A stretch of DNA of 64,000 nucleotides from Hordeum vulgare subsp. vulgare (Eukaryota; Streptophyta; Magnoliopsida; Poales; Poaceae): positions 319,125,186-319,189,185 of the forward strand of contig NC_058520.1 in the NCBI RefSeq assembly GCF_904849725.1. The letters run 5' to 3'. Positions 11,121 to 22,269 of this stretch are shown here, in pieces. The position numbers and the translations under genes were made by a program. Under the pieces are notes generated by a model. That model ran no database searches and was not told the DNA's origin. It worked only from the letters and a program-made list of their open reading frames with translations. Every line of letters begins with the position of its first letter. Within the stretch, counting starts at the first letter, position 1.

Positions 11121-13317
11121 TATCTCTCTCCTGATGCCATGCAACCAGAATCTTGCATTGAGGTCTTGGTACATCTTGGTTCCTCCAAGTTGGATGGAAT
11201 ACGGAGTGTCCTGGGCTTCTTGCAGGGTCAAATTCTTCACCTCAACTTTGTTGGGTTCGCAAATGCAATTCGCACACCATGCTACTCCTTGTTCATCCAC
11301 TAGGAATCCTGGAGCCTTCCATGCCATGATCTTCCTCTTGATACCTTCAATACTCTCATGTCCCTTCTGAGCTTCCTCCATATCATCCTTCAAGGTAGTC
11401 TTTGCTTCGAGGTTGGCGAGATATCCTAGCAAAAATAGTTGCATGTAAAAGCTTTCAAGGTCTTCGTACAAGGCAGGTAGCCTATCCTTAATCATAGCAT
11501 TCAAGGAACAAGCCTTTCTGCTCAAGGCATCTGCTACCACATTAGCCTTTCTAGGGTGGTATTGAACACTAAGATCGTAGTCCTTGATGAATTCCAGCTA
11601 TCTTTGTTGCCTCATGTTCAATTCACTTTGAGCGAAACTATACTTCAAACTCTTGTCGTCTATCTATATCTCACATCGTTTCCCTAGAAGGTGATGTCAC
11701 CATGTCTTCAAGGCATGAACTACAACTACCAACTCAAGAGGATGAGTAGCATAGTTCTCTTCGTGAGGGCATAGCTGTCTAGATAGATATGTTATGACTG
11801 TGCCTCTTTGCATTAGAACACCAACAAGTGTTTTTCTGTGTCCATCAGGAGTGGCCAAAACTGGGGCGGTTGTTAATCTCTTCTTGATACCTTGGAAGCT
11901 TTCTTTGCACTTCTGTGTCCATCGGAACTTCTTGCATTTTTTCAAGAGCTGAGTCATGGGTTTAGCAATGTTCAAGAAACCTTTGATGAACTTGCGGGAA
12001 TATTCCATGAGTCCGATGAAGCTTCTAGCTTCCTTCACATTACTTGGAGTTTGCCATTTTTTCACGGCTTCAATCATGGTGAGGTCTACTCACAATCCTT
12101 CGACAGTCAACACATGACCAAAGAATCCAACTTTGTGCAGCCAGAATTCGCACTTGCTGAACTTCGCATAAAGCTAGTGCTCTTGAAGCTTTTCTAGGAT
12201 CATTCTCAAGTGTTTCTCATGCTCCTCTCTAGACTTGGAGTAGATGAGCATGTTGTCAATGAAGACAACGATAAACTTGTCCAAGTACTACATGAAAACT
12301 TGGTTCATGAGGTACATTAAGTAAGTTGGGGCCTTAGTCAACCAAAATGACATAACCGTGCACTCATACATGCCATGTTGGGTTACAGATGCCCTCTTCA
12401 GAATGTCTTGGGGTCTGATCTTAAACTGATAGTACTCAGACCTGAGATCGATCTTAGAAAACACCTTGGCATCATTCAGCTAATCGAATAGGTATTTAAT
12501 CTTGGGAAGTGGGTACTTGTTCTTTACCGTGACATCATTAAGAGACCTGTAATTGATGCTGAGTCAAATATTCCCATCCCTCTTTGACACAAATAGATCA
12601 GGTGATCCCCAAGGAGAGGAACTATGCTGGATAAAACCTTTTTTGAGCTACTTAGCCAGTTGCTTCTTTAGTTCAGCCATCTCTACGGATGCCATTATAT
12701 AGGGCTTCTTATAGATGGGTCATGTTCTGGGTATTAGCTCAATGATGAACTCAATGCCATGGTCAGGAGGCATTTCGGGCAGCTCATCAAGAATGACATC
12801 CGGTTACTCACATACCACTAGCACTTGATCCAACTCAACTCTCGATATACAAATGACCTAAGGGGCTTGAGTGGAGGAAGGGCTGGGGACATACTTGACT
12901 TCAACTCCTTGGCTGCTGGTCATGGTAATGGTCCGGTTGGTGCAATCTAGGAAGCCTTGGTGCTTGTTTAACCCATTTATGCCAAGGATCACATCCAAGC
13001 CATGCGAATCCAAAACTATGAGGTCTACTAGGGATTCAACCCCATTAATGTTAATCTCAAGTCCTCTCCACCCTATCTTTGTTCTCAACACCGGTCCTGG
13101 GGTTTGCACTAACATGGGACGACTCAAGGGTGTAGGCTTCATACCACTCTCTATGAAAAACTTTTTGGTAGCAAAAAAATGCAAAGCTCCACAATCAAAC
13201 AGAATGGTTGCTGGAGTTTAATTGAAAAGGAATGCACCCATTATGACATCCGGGTCCTCCTAGGCTTCCTCAGCGGCGACATGATTCGCACGAACCTTGC
13301 CATTGTTGGGCTAGTTG
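11121..13317 (-). pseudogene. Gypsy A protease, RT, RNase H and integrase zinc finger
   Basis: Read on the minus strand from 13317: a short gag tail, then an aspartic protease with the active site LFDCGAL near 13190 and a typical VILG motif near 12980. RT follows (about 12790-12060). Its catalytic motif reads F-I-D-N rather than FIDD (Asn codon at 12252-12254), so the second Asp is gone. The RNase H/tether segment (12077-11697) has lost the block with its first catalytic Asp. The motif VADALSRK is at about 11540. The integrase zinc-finger region then runs to the solo LTR junction. Multiple stops confirm decay. Confidence 0.85.
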
Positions 13318-15144
13318 TGTTGGGGAACGTCGCATGGGAAACAAAAAATTTCCTACGCGCACGAAGACCTATCATGGTGATGTCCATCTATGAGAGGGGA
13401 TGAGTGATCTACATACCCTTGTAGACCGTACAGCAGAAGCGTTAGAGAACGCGGTTGATGTAGTGGAACGTCCTCACGTCCCTTGATCCGCCCCGCGAAC
13501 AATCCCGCGATCAGTCCCACGATCTAGTACCGAACGGACGGCACCTCCGCGTTCAGCACACGTACAGCTCGACGATGATCTCGGCCTTCTTGATCCAGCA
13601 AGAGAGACGGAGAGGTAGAAGAGTTCTCCGGCAGCGTGACGGCGCTCTGGAGGTTGGTGATAACCTTGTCTCAGTAGGGCTCTGCCCGACCTCCGCAGAA
13701 ACGCGATCTAGAGGAAAAACCGTGGAGGTATGTGGTCGGGCTGCCGTGGAAAAGTCGTCTCAAATCAGCCCTAAAACCTCCATATATATATAGGTGGGAG
13801 GGAGGGGGCCTTGCCTTGGGGTCCAAGGACCCTACACGGGGTCGGCCGAGCCAAGGGGGAGGACTCTCCCCCCCAAACCGAGTTGGACTAGGTTTGGTGG
13901 GAGGGAGTCCTCCTCCCTTCCCACCTCCTCCTTTTTTTTTCTTTTCCTCTTCATTTTTCTTTTCTTGGCGCATAGACCACTTGTGGGCTGTCCCACCAGG
14001 CCACTAAGGGCTGGTGTGTCTCCCCCAAGGCCTATGGGCTTCCCCGGGGTGGGTTGGCCCCCCCGGTGAACTCCCGGAACCCATTCGTCATTCCCGGTAC
14101 ATTCCCGGTAACTCCGAAAACCTTCCGGTAATCAAATGAGGTCATCCTATATATCAATCTTCGTTTTCCAGACCATTCCGGAAACCCTCGTGACGTCCGT
14201 GATCTCATCCGGGACTCCGAACAACATTCAGTAACCAACCATATAACTCAAATACGCATAAAACAACGTCGAACCTTAAGTGTGCAGACCCTGCGGGTTC
14301 GAGAACTATGTAGACATGTCCCGAGAGACTCCTCGGTCAATATCCAATAGCGGGACCTGGATGCCCATATTGGATCCTACATATTCTACGAAGATCTTAT
14401 CGTTTGAACCTCAGTGCCAAGGATTCGTATAATCCCGTATGTCATTCCCTTTGTCCTTCGGTATGTTACTTGCCCGAGATTCGATCGTCAGTATCCGCAT
14501 ACCTATTTCAATCTCATTTACCGACAAGTCTCTTTACTCGTTCCGTAATACAAGATCCCGCAACTTACACTAAGTTACATTGCTTGCAAGGCTTGTGTGT
14601 GATGTTGTATTACCGAGTGGGCCCCGAGATACCTCTCCGTCACACGGAGTGACAAATCCCAGTCTTGATCCATACTAACTCAACTAACACCTTCGGAGAT
14701 ACCTGTAGAGCATATTTATAGTCACCTAGTTACGTTGCGACGTTTGGTACACACAAAGCATTCCTCCGGTGTCAGTGAGTTATATGATCTCATGGTCATA
14801 GGAATAAATACTTGACACGCAAAAAATAGTAGCAACAAAATGACACGATCAACATGCTACGTCTATTAGTTTGGGTCTAGTCCATCACGTGATTCTCCCA
14901 ATGACGTGATCCAGTTATCAAGCAACAACACCTTGTTCATAATCAGAAGACACTGACTATCATCGATCAACTGGCTAGCCAACTAGAGGCATGCTAGGGA
15001 CGGTGTTTTGTCAATGTATCCACACATGTAAATGAGTCTTCATTCAATACAATTATAGGATGGATAATAAACTATTATCTTGATACAGGAATTATAATAA
15101 TAACTATATATATTTATTATTGCCTCTAGGGCATAATTCCAATA
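13318..15144 (-). repeat. 3' LTR of BARE copy 2
   Basis: The plus strand shows TGTTGGGGAACGTCGCATGG at the left and GCATAATTCCAATA at the right; the terminal CA/TG is decayed to TA at the inner end. Pairs with 20434-22264. Confidence 0.93.
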
Positions 15145-15160
15145 GTCTCCCACTTGCACT
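15145..15160 (-). other. Polypurine tract of BARE copy 2
   Basis: On the minus strand this reads AGTGCAAGTGGGAGAC immediately before the 3' LTR, identical to the tract of copy 1. Confidence 0.8.
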
Positions 15161-15196
15161 AGAGTCAATAATCTAGCCCTCACATCACCATGTGAA

Positions 15197-18100
15197 TTAC
15201 ATTGTAATAAATCTAACACCCATACAGTTCTGGTGTCGATCATGTTTTGGCCGTGGGAGAGGTTTAGTCAGCGGGTCTGCTACATTCAGATCCGTGTGCA
15301 CTTTGCATATATTTGCGTCCTCTTCCTCGACGTAGTCGCGGATGAGGTTGAAGCGTCGTTTGATGTGTCTGGTCTTCTTGTGAAACCGTGGCTCCTTTGC
15401 TAAGGCAATGGCACCAGTGTTGTCACAGAACAAGGTTATTGGATTCAGTGTGCTTGGCACCACTCCAAGATCCGTCATGAACTGCTTCATCCAGACACCC
15501 TCCTTAGCAGCCTCCGAGGCAGCCATGTACTCTGCTTCACATGTAGAATCTGCTACGACGCTTTGCTTGGAACTGCACCAGCTTATTGCACCCCCATTAA
15601 GAATAAATACGTATCCGGTCTGCGACTTAGAGTCGTCCGGATCTGTGTCAAAGCTTGCATCGACGTAACCTTTTACGGCGAGCTCTTCGTCACCTCCATA
15701 TACGAGAAACATCTCCTTAGTCCTTTTCGGGTACTTCAGGATATTCTTCACCGCCGTCCAGTGATCCACTCCTGGATTACTCTGGAACCTACCTGCCATA
15801 CTTATGGCCAGGCTAACATCCGGTCTAGTGCACAGCATCGCATACATGATAGAACCTATGGCTGAAGCATAGGGGACGGAGCGCATATGCTCTCTATCTT
15901 CATCAGTTGCTGGGCACTGAGTCTTACTCAATCTTGTACCTTGTAAAACTGGCAAGAACCCTTTCTTGGACTGTTCCATTTTGAACCTTTTCAAAACTTT
16001 ATCAAGGTATGTGCTTTGTGAAAGTCCTATCAGGCGTTTCGATCTATCCCTATAGATCTTAATGCCTAGAATGTAAGCAGCTTCTCCTAGGTCCTTCATA
16101 GAGAAACTTTTATTCAAGTAACCATTTATGCTCTCCAAAAGCTCTACATTGTTTCCAATCAGCAATATGTCATCCACATATAATATTAGAAACGCCACAG
16201 AGCTCCCACTCACTTTCTTGTAAATACAAGATTCTCCAACCACTTGTATAAACCCAAATGCTTTGATCACCTCATCAAAGCGTTTGTTCCAACTCCGAGA
16301 TGCTTGCACCAGTCCATAAATGGATCGCTGGAGCTTGCACACCTTGTCAGCATTTTTAGGATCGACAAAACCTTCGGGTTGCATCATATACAACTCTTCC
16401 TTAAGGAAACCGTTAAGGAACGCCATTTTGACATCCATCTGCCAGATTTCATAATCGAAAAATGCAGCTATTGCTAACATGATTCTGACGGACTTAAGCA
16501 TCGCCACGGGTGAGAAAGTCTCATCGTAGTCAACTCCTGGAACTTGTGAAAAACCCTTTGCCACAAGTCGTGCTTTATAAACGGTCACATTACCGTCAGC
16601 GTCCGTCTTCTTCTTAAAGATCCATTTGTTCTGAATAGCCTTGCGGCCTTCAGGTAGTATCTCCAAAGTCCACACTTTGTTCTCATACATGGATCCTATC
16701 TCGGATTTCATGGCTTCTAGCCATTTGTTGGAATCTGGGCCCACCATTGCTTCTTCATAATTTGCAGGTTCATTGTTGTCTAACAACATGATTGATAAGA
16801 CGGGATTACCGTACCACTCTGGAGAAGCGCGTGATCTCGTCGACCTGCGTGGTTCAACAGAAACTTGAACTGGAGTTTCATGATCATCATCATTAACTTC
16901 CTCCTCAACCGGCGTCGCAACGACAGAGGTTTCCCCTTGCCCTGCGCCACCATCCAGAGGGGTGAGAGGTTCGACAACCTCGTCAAGTTCTATCTTCCTC
17001 CCACTCAATTCTCTCGAGAGAAACTCCTTCTCGAGAAAAGCTCCGTTCTTAGCAACAAACACTTTGCCCTCGGATTTGAGATAGAAGGTGTACCCAACTG
17101 TCTCTTTTGGGTAACCTATGAAGACGCACTTTTCCGCTTTGGGTTCCAGCTTTTCAGGCTGAAGCTTTTTGACATAAGCATCACATCCCCAAACTTTAAG
17201 AAACGACAACTTTGGCCTTTTGCCATACCACAGTTCGTATGGTGTCGTCTCAACGGATTTTGATGGTGCCCTATTTAAAGTGAATGCAGCTGTTTCTAAT
17301 GCATAACCCCAAAATGATAACGGCAAATCAATAAGAGACATCATAGATGGCACCATCTCTAACAAAGTACGATTACGACGTTCGGACACACCATTACGCT
17401 GTGGTGTTCCAGGCGGTGTTAACTGTGAAACAATTCCACATTGTCTTAAGTGAGCACCAAACTCGAAACTCAGATATTCACCCCCACGATCAGACCGTAG
17501 GAACTTGATCTTCTTGTTACGATGATTTTCCACTTCACTCTGGAATTGCTTGAACTTTTCAAATGTTTCAGACTTGTGCTTCATCAAGTAGACATAACCA
17601 TATCTACTTAAATCGTCAGTGAAGGTGAGAAAATAACGATATCCGCCGCGTGCGTCCACGCTCATTGGACCACACACATCGGTATGTATGATTTCCAATA
17701 AGTCATTTGCACGCTCCATTGTTCCGGAGAACGGAGTCTTAGTCATCTTGCCCATGAGGCATGGTTCGCACGTGTCAAGTGAATCAAAGTCAAGTGACTC
17801 CAAAAGTCCATCAGCATGGAGTTTCTTCATGCGCTTTACACCAATATGACCCAAGCAGCAGTGCCACAAAAATATGGCGTTATCATTGTTTACTCTAACT
17901 CTTTTGGTCTCAATGTTATGTATATGCGTATCGCTATCAAGATTCAATATGAACAATCCTCTCACATTCGGTGCATGTCCATAAAAGATGTTACTCATAG
18001 AAATAGAACAACCATTATTCTCAGACTTAAAAGAGTAACCGTCTCGCAATAAACAAGATCCAGATATAATGTTCATGCTCAACGCAGGCACTAAATAACA

Positions 18101-18796
18101 ATGATTTAAGTTCATCACTAATCCCGATGGTAGCTGAAGTGACACTGTGCCGACGGCGATTGCATCAACCTTGGAACCATTTCCTACGCGCATCGTCACT
18201 TCGTCTTTCGCCAGCCTTCGTCTATTCCGCAGTTCCTGCTTCGAGTTGCAAATATGAGCAACAGAACCGGTATCGAATACCCAGGCACTACTACGAGAGC
18301 CGGTTAAGTACACATCAATAACATGTATATCAAATATACCTGATTTTTCTTTGCCCGCCTTCTTATCTGCCAGATACTTGGGGCAATTGCGCTTCCAGTG
18401 ACCCATACCCTTGCAATAGAAACACTCCGTTTCAGGCTTAGGTCCAGCTTTGGGTTTCTTCGGCGGATTGGCAACAGGCTTGCCGCTCATCTTCGAATTT
18501 CCCTTCTTGCCTTTGCCGTTTCTCTTGAAACTAGTGGTCTTATTTACCATCAACACTTGATGCTCTTTACGGAGTTCAGACTCTGCGACTTTCAACATCG
18601 CAAACAACTCGCCGGGAGACTTGTTCATCCCTTGCATGTTGTAGTTCAACACAAAGCCTTTGTAGCTTGGCGGCAGTGATTGAAGGATTCTGTCAGTGAT
18701 AGCTTCTTGCGGGAGTTCAATCCCCAGTTCAGCTAGACGGTTTGAGTACCCAGACATTTTGAGCACATGTTCACTGACAGACGAGTTTTCCTCCAT
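15197..18796 (-). CDS. Copia polyprotein: gag C-terminal part, protease, integrase, RT, RNase H
   Basis: This 1199-residue open frame carries the enzymes that process, copy and integrate a Ty1-copia element. From its first Met: zinc knuckle C125-C128-H133-C138; protease active site FDTGS with D175; integrase zinc ligands H312, H317, C343, C346; integrase D373, D436 and E472 (D-D-35-E spacing); RT Asp at 788 (QMDVK) and YVDD at 873-876 (codons at 16169-16180); RNase H D1046, E1087 and D1125. All catalytic residues I checked are present. The Met at 18796 is only the first after an amber stop; the natural frame continues upstream to 19177. The frame ends 36 bp before the polypurine tract. Confidence 0.93.
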   Translation of the reverse strand: MEENSSVSEHVLKMSGYSNRLAELGIELPQEAITDRILQSLPPSYKGFVLNYNMQGMNKSPGELFAMLKVAESELRKEHQVLMVNKTTSFKRNGKGKKGNSKMSGKPVANPPKKPKAGPKPETECFYCKGMGHWKRNCPKYLADKKAGKEKSGIFDIHVIDVYLTGSRSSAWVFDTGSVAHICNSKQELRNRRRLAKDEVTMRVGNGSKVDAIAVGTVSLQLPSGLVMNLNHCYLVPALSMNIISGSCLLRDGYSFKSENNGCSISMSNIFYGHAPNVRGLFILNLDSDTHIHNIETKRVRVNNDNAIFLWHCCLGHIGVKRMKKLHADGLLESLDFDSLDTCEPCLMGKMTKTPFSGTMERANDLLEIIHTDVCGPMSVDARGGYRYFLTFTDDLSRYGYVYLMKHKSETFEKFKQFQSEVENHRNKKIKFLRSDRGGEYLSFEFGAHLRQCGIVSQLTPPGTPQRNGVSERRNRTLLEMVPSMMSLIDLPLSFWGYALETAAFTLNRAPSKSVETTPYELWYGKRPKLSFLKVWGCDAYVKKLQPEKLEPKAEKCVFIGYPKETVGYTFYLKSEGKVFVAKNGAFLEKEFLSRELSGRKIELDEVVEPLTPLDGGAGQGETSVVATPVEEEVNDDDHETPVQVSVEPRRSTRSRASPEWYGNPVLSIMLLDNNEPANYEEAMVGPDSNKWLEAMKSEIGSMYENKVWTLEILPEGRKAIQNKWIFKKKTDADGNVTVYKARLVAKGFSQVPGVDYDETFSPVAMLKSVRIMLAIAAFFDYEIWQMDVKMAFLNGFLKEELYMMQPEGFVDPKNADKVCKLQRSIYGLVQASRSWNKRFDEVIKAFGFIQVVGESCIYKKVSGSSVAFLILYVDDILLIGNNVELLESINGYLNKSFSMKDLGEAAYILGIKIYRDRSKRLIGLSQSTYLDKVLKRFKMEQSKKGFLPVLQGTRLSKTQCPATDEDREHMRSVPYASAIGSIMYAMLCTRPDVSLAISMAGRFQSNPGVDHWTAVKNILKYPKRTKEMFLVYGGDEELAVKGYVDASFDTDPDDSKSQTGYVFILNGGAISWCSSKQSVVADSTCEAEYMAASEAAKEGVWMKQFMTDLGVVPSTLNPITLFCDNTGAIALAKEPRFHKKTRHIKRRFNLIRDYVEEEDANICKVHTDLNVADPLTKPLPRPKHDRHQNCMGVRFITM

Positions 18797-19177
18797 CTTG
18801 CAAGCATAGAATTTATCGGAGGTCTCATACCTCTCGATCCGGGCGTTCTTCTAAAAGATAAACACCAACTCCTGGAACATCTCAAATGCTCCATGACGCT
18901 CAAAGCGACGTTGAAGTCCCGGTTCTAAGCCATACAAGACTGCACATTGAACTATTGAGTAGTCCTCCTTACGTGCTAACCAAGCGTTCTTAACATCCTG
19001 ATCAGCCGTAGCGGGTGGTTCATCTCCAAGCGCAGCATTAAGGACATAATCCTTCTTCCCAGCTTGTAAGATCAGCTTAAGATTACGAGCCCAGTCTACA
19101 AAGTTGCTTCCATCATCTTTCAACTTAGCTTTCTCTAGGAACGTATTAAAATTCAGGATGACTATCGCGTGAGCCAT
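18797..19177 (-). pseudogene. N-terminal gag of BARE copy 2, ending at an in-frame amber codon
   Basis: The frame opens MAHAIVILNF at 19177, the usual gag start region of the group, and runs 108 codons to a TAG at 18851-18853. Another 18 codons then lead without a frame change into the long frame at 18796. One nonsense mutation thus separates this gag start from an otherwise continuous frame of about 1326 codons, close to the roughly 1300 residues expected for BARE polyproteins. The stop would prevent normal capsid synthesis unless read through. Confidence 0.87.
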
Positions 19178-20415
19178 GATCTACAACACAAATATATTCA
19201 AAGTGGACTTAGACTATGTTCAAGATAATTAGAGTTCAACTTAATCAAATTATTTGCTAAACTCCCACTCAAAAAGTACATCTCTCTAGTCATTTGAGTG
19301 GTTCATGATCCACTTACACTATCCCAAGTCCGATCATCACGTGAGTTGAGTATAGTTTCAGTGGTAAGCATCCCTATGCTAATCATATCAACTATATGAT
19401 TCATGATCGATCTTTCGGTCTCATGTGTTCCGAGGCCATGTCTGCACATGCTAGGCTCGTCAATCTTAACCCGAGTGTTCCGCGTGCGCTACTGTTTTGC
19501 ACCCGTTGTATGTGAACGTTGAGTCTATCACACCCGATCATCACGTGGTGTCTCGAAACGACGAACTGTAGCAACGGTGCACAGTCGGGGAGAACACAAT
19601 TTCGTCTTGAAATTTTAGTGAGAGATCACCTCATAATGCTACCGTCGTACTAAGCAAAACAAGGTGCATAAAAGGATTAACATCACATGCAATTCATAAG
19701 TGACATGATATGGCCATCTTCACGTGCTTCTTGATCTCCATCACCAAAGCACCGGCACGATCTTCTTGTCATCGGTGCCACACCATGATCATCCATCAAC
19801 GTGTTGACATCGGGGTTGTCGTACTACTTATGCTATTACTACTAAAGCTACATCCTAGCAAAATAGTAAACGCATCTGCAAGCACAAACGTTAGTATAAA
19901 GACAACCCTATGGCTCCTGCCGGTTGCCGTACCATCGATGTGCAAGTCGATATTTCTATTACAACATGATCATCTCATACATCCAATATATCACATCACA
20001 TCGTTGGCCATATCACATCACAATCATACCCTGCAAAAACAAGTTAGACTTCCTCTAATTTTGTTGTTGCATGTTTTACGTGGTGACCAAGGGTATCTAG
20101 TAGGATCGCATCTTACTTACGCAAACACCACAACGGAGATATATGAGTTGCTATTTAACCTCATCCAAGGACCTCCTCGGTCAAATCCGATTCAACTAAA
20201 GTTGGAGAAACCGTCACTTGCCAGTCATCTTTGAGCAAAGGGGGTGACTCGTAACGATGAAACCAGTCTCTCGTAAGCGTACGAGTAATGTCGGTCCAAG
20301 CCGCTTCAATCCAACAATACCGCGGAATCAAGAAAAGACTAAGGAGGGCAGAAAAACGCACATCACCGCCCACAAAAACTTTTGTGTTCTACTCGAGAAG
20401 ACATCTACGCATGAA
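19178..20415 (-). other. Untranslated leader of BARE copy 2
   Basis: About 1.2 kb lies between PBS and gag start. From about 19261 to 20433 it is roughly 97% identical by eye to the leader of BARE copy 3 (50431-51603), although the coding parts of the two copies differ greatly. The leader should hold packaging and dimerisation signals. It has a 174-codon antisense frame that I do not regard as a gene. Confidence 0.75.
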
Positions 20416-20432
20416 CCTAGCTCATGATGCCA
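20416..20432 (-). other. Primer-binding site of BARE copy 2
   Basis: On the minus strand TGGCATCATGAGCTAGG follows the 5' LTR after one base. It is a diverged match to the initiator-Met tRNA 3' end used by the BARE group. Confidence 0.75.
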
Positions 20433-20433
20433 C

Positions 20434-22264
20434 TGTTGGGGAACGTCGCATGGGAAACAAAAATTTTCCTACGCGCACGAAGACCTATCATGGTGATGTC
20501 CATCTACGAGAGGGGATGAGTGATCTACATACCCTTGTAGACCGTACAGCAGAAGCGTTAGAGAACGCGGTTGATGTAGTGGAACGTCCTCACGTCCCTC
20601 GATCGGCCCCGCGAACAATCCCGCGATCAGTCCCACGATCTAGTACCGAACGGACGGCACCTCCGCGTTCAGCACACGTACAGCTCGACGATGATCTCGG
20701 CCTTCTTGATCCAGCAAGAGAGACGGAGAGGTAGAAGAGTTCTCCGGCAGCGTGACGGCGCTCCGGAGGTTGGTGATGACCTTGTCTCAGTAGGGCTCCG
20801 CCCGAGCTCCGCAGAAACGCGATCTAGAGGAAAAACCGTGGAGGTATGTGGTCGGGCTGCCGTGGAAAAGTCGTCTCAAATCAGCCCTAAAACCTCCGTA
20901 TATATATAGGTAGGAGGGAGGGGGCCTTTCCTTGGGGTCCAAGGACCCTCAAGGGGGTCGGCCGAGCCAAGGGGGAGGACTCTCCCCCCCAAACCGAGTT
21001 GGACTAGGTTTGGTGGGAGGGAGTCCTCCTCCCTTCCCACCTCCTCCTTTTTTTTTCTTTTCCTCTTGATTTTTCTTTTCTTGGCACATAGACCACTTGT
21101 GGGCTGTCCCACCAGCCCACTAAGGGCTGGTGTGTCACCCCCAAGGCCTATGGGCTTCCCCGGGGTGGGTTGCCCCCCCCCCCCCGGTGAACTCCCGGAA
21201 CCCATTCGTCATTCCCGGTACATTCCCGGTAACTCCGAACACCTTCCGGTAATCAAATGAGGTCATCCTATATATCAATCTTCGTTTCGGGACCATTCCG
21301 GAAACCCTCGTGACGTCCGTGATCTCATCCGGGACTCCGAACAACATTCGGTAACCAACCATATAACTCAAATACGCATAAAACAACGTCGAACCTTAAG
21401 TGTGTAGACCCTGCGGGTTCGAGAACTATGTAGACATGACCCGAGAGACTCCTCGGTCAATATCCAATAGCGGGACCTGGATGCCCATATTGGATCCTAC
21501 ATATTCTACGAAGATCTTATCGTTTGAACCTCAGTGCCAAGGATTCGTATAATCCCGTATGTCATTCCCTTTGTCCTTCGGTATGTTACTTGCCCGAGAT
21601 TCGATCGTCAGTATCCGCATACCTATTTCAATCTCGTTTATCGGCAAGTCTCTTTACTCGTTCCGTAATACAAGATCCCGCAACTTACACTAAGTTACAT
21701 TGCTTGCAAGGCTTGTGTGTGATGTTGTATTACCGAGTGGGCCCCGAGATACCTCTCCGTCACACGGAGTGACAAATCCCAGTCTTGATCCATACTAACT
21801 CAACTAACACCTTTGGAGATACCTGTAGAGCATCTTTATAGTCACCCAGTTACGTTGCGACGTTTGATACACAAAAAGCATTCCTCCGGTGTCAGTGAGT
21901 TATATGATCTCATGGTCATAGGAATAAATACTTGACACACAGAAAACAGTAGCAACAAAATGACACGATCAACATGCTACGTCTATTAGTTTGGGTCTAG
22001 TCCATCACGTGATTCTCCCAATGACGTGATCCAGTTATCAAGCAACAACACCTTGTTCATAATCAGAAGACACTGACTATCATCGATCAACTGGCTAGCC
22101 AACTAGAGGCATGCTAGGGACGGTGTTTTGTCTATGTCTCCACACATGTAAATGAGTCTTCATTCAATACAATTATAGCATGGATAATAAACTATTATCT
22201 TGATACAGGAATTATAATAATAACTATATATATTTATTATTGCCTCTAGGGCATAATTCCAACA
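20434..22264 (-). repeat. 5' LTR of BARE copy 2
   Basis: 1831 bp, starting (minus strand) TGTTGGAATTATGCCC and ending CGTTCCCCAACA. A homopolymer of about 13 C at 21173-21185 is only 7 C in the partner LTR (14058-14064). The block just upstream of the TATA box (plus coordinates about 20915-21250) is unlike that in BARE copies 1 and 3. Confidence 0.94.
20899..20908 (-). promoter_or_regulatory. TATA box in 5' LTR of BARE copy 2
   Basis: TATATATATA lies between the U3 region (higher coordinates) and the R/U5 region, at the place where the copy 3 LTR also has a TATA run. Confidence 0.6.
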
Positions 22265-22269
22265 AGTTG

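Larger units (their letters stand above)
13318..22264 (-). mobile_element. BARE/WIS/Angela-type Ty1-copia element, copy 2 (full length)
   Basis: This is a complete 8947-bp element on the minus strand with two LTRs (1827 and 1831 bp), PBS, leader, one gag-pol frame and a polypurine tract. It is flanked by perfect 5-bp target duplications AGTTG (13313-13317 and 22265-22269). It splits the gag of Gypsy A: CCHC-bearing gag lies on the right side and the protease on the left. By eye the LTRs differ at roughly 40 places, about 2%. The polyprotein frame has one in-frame stop, making this the best-preserved element in the window. Confidence 0.95.

Noticed and set aside
14404..14652. 82-codon frame repeated at 21524, 45905 and 52680
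   Set aside because: It is the same LTR segment in four BARE LTRs, antisense to transcription; a shadow of repeat identity.
19710..20234. 174-codon plus-strand frame in the BARE copy 2 leader, with an equal-length counterpart at 50880-51404 in copy 3
   Set aside because: It is antisense to the element, and most nucleotide differences between the two copies change an amino acid (about nine changes among about a dozen differences). That fits DNA-level identity, not protein selection.
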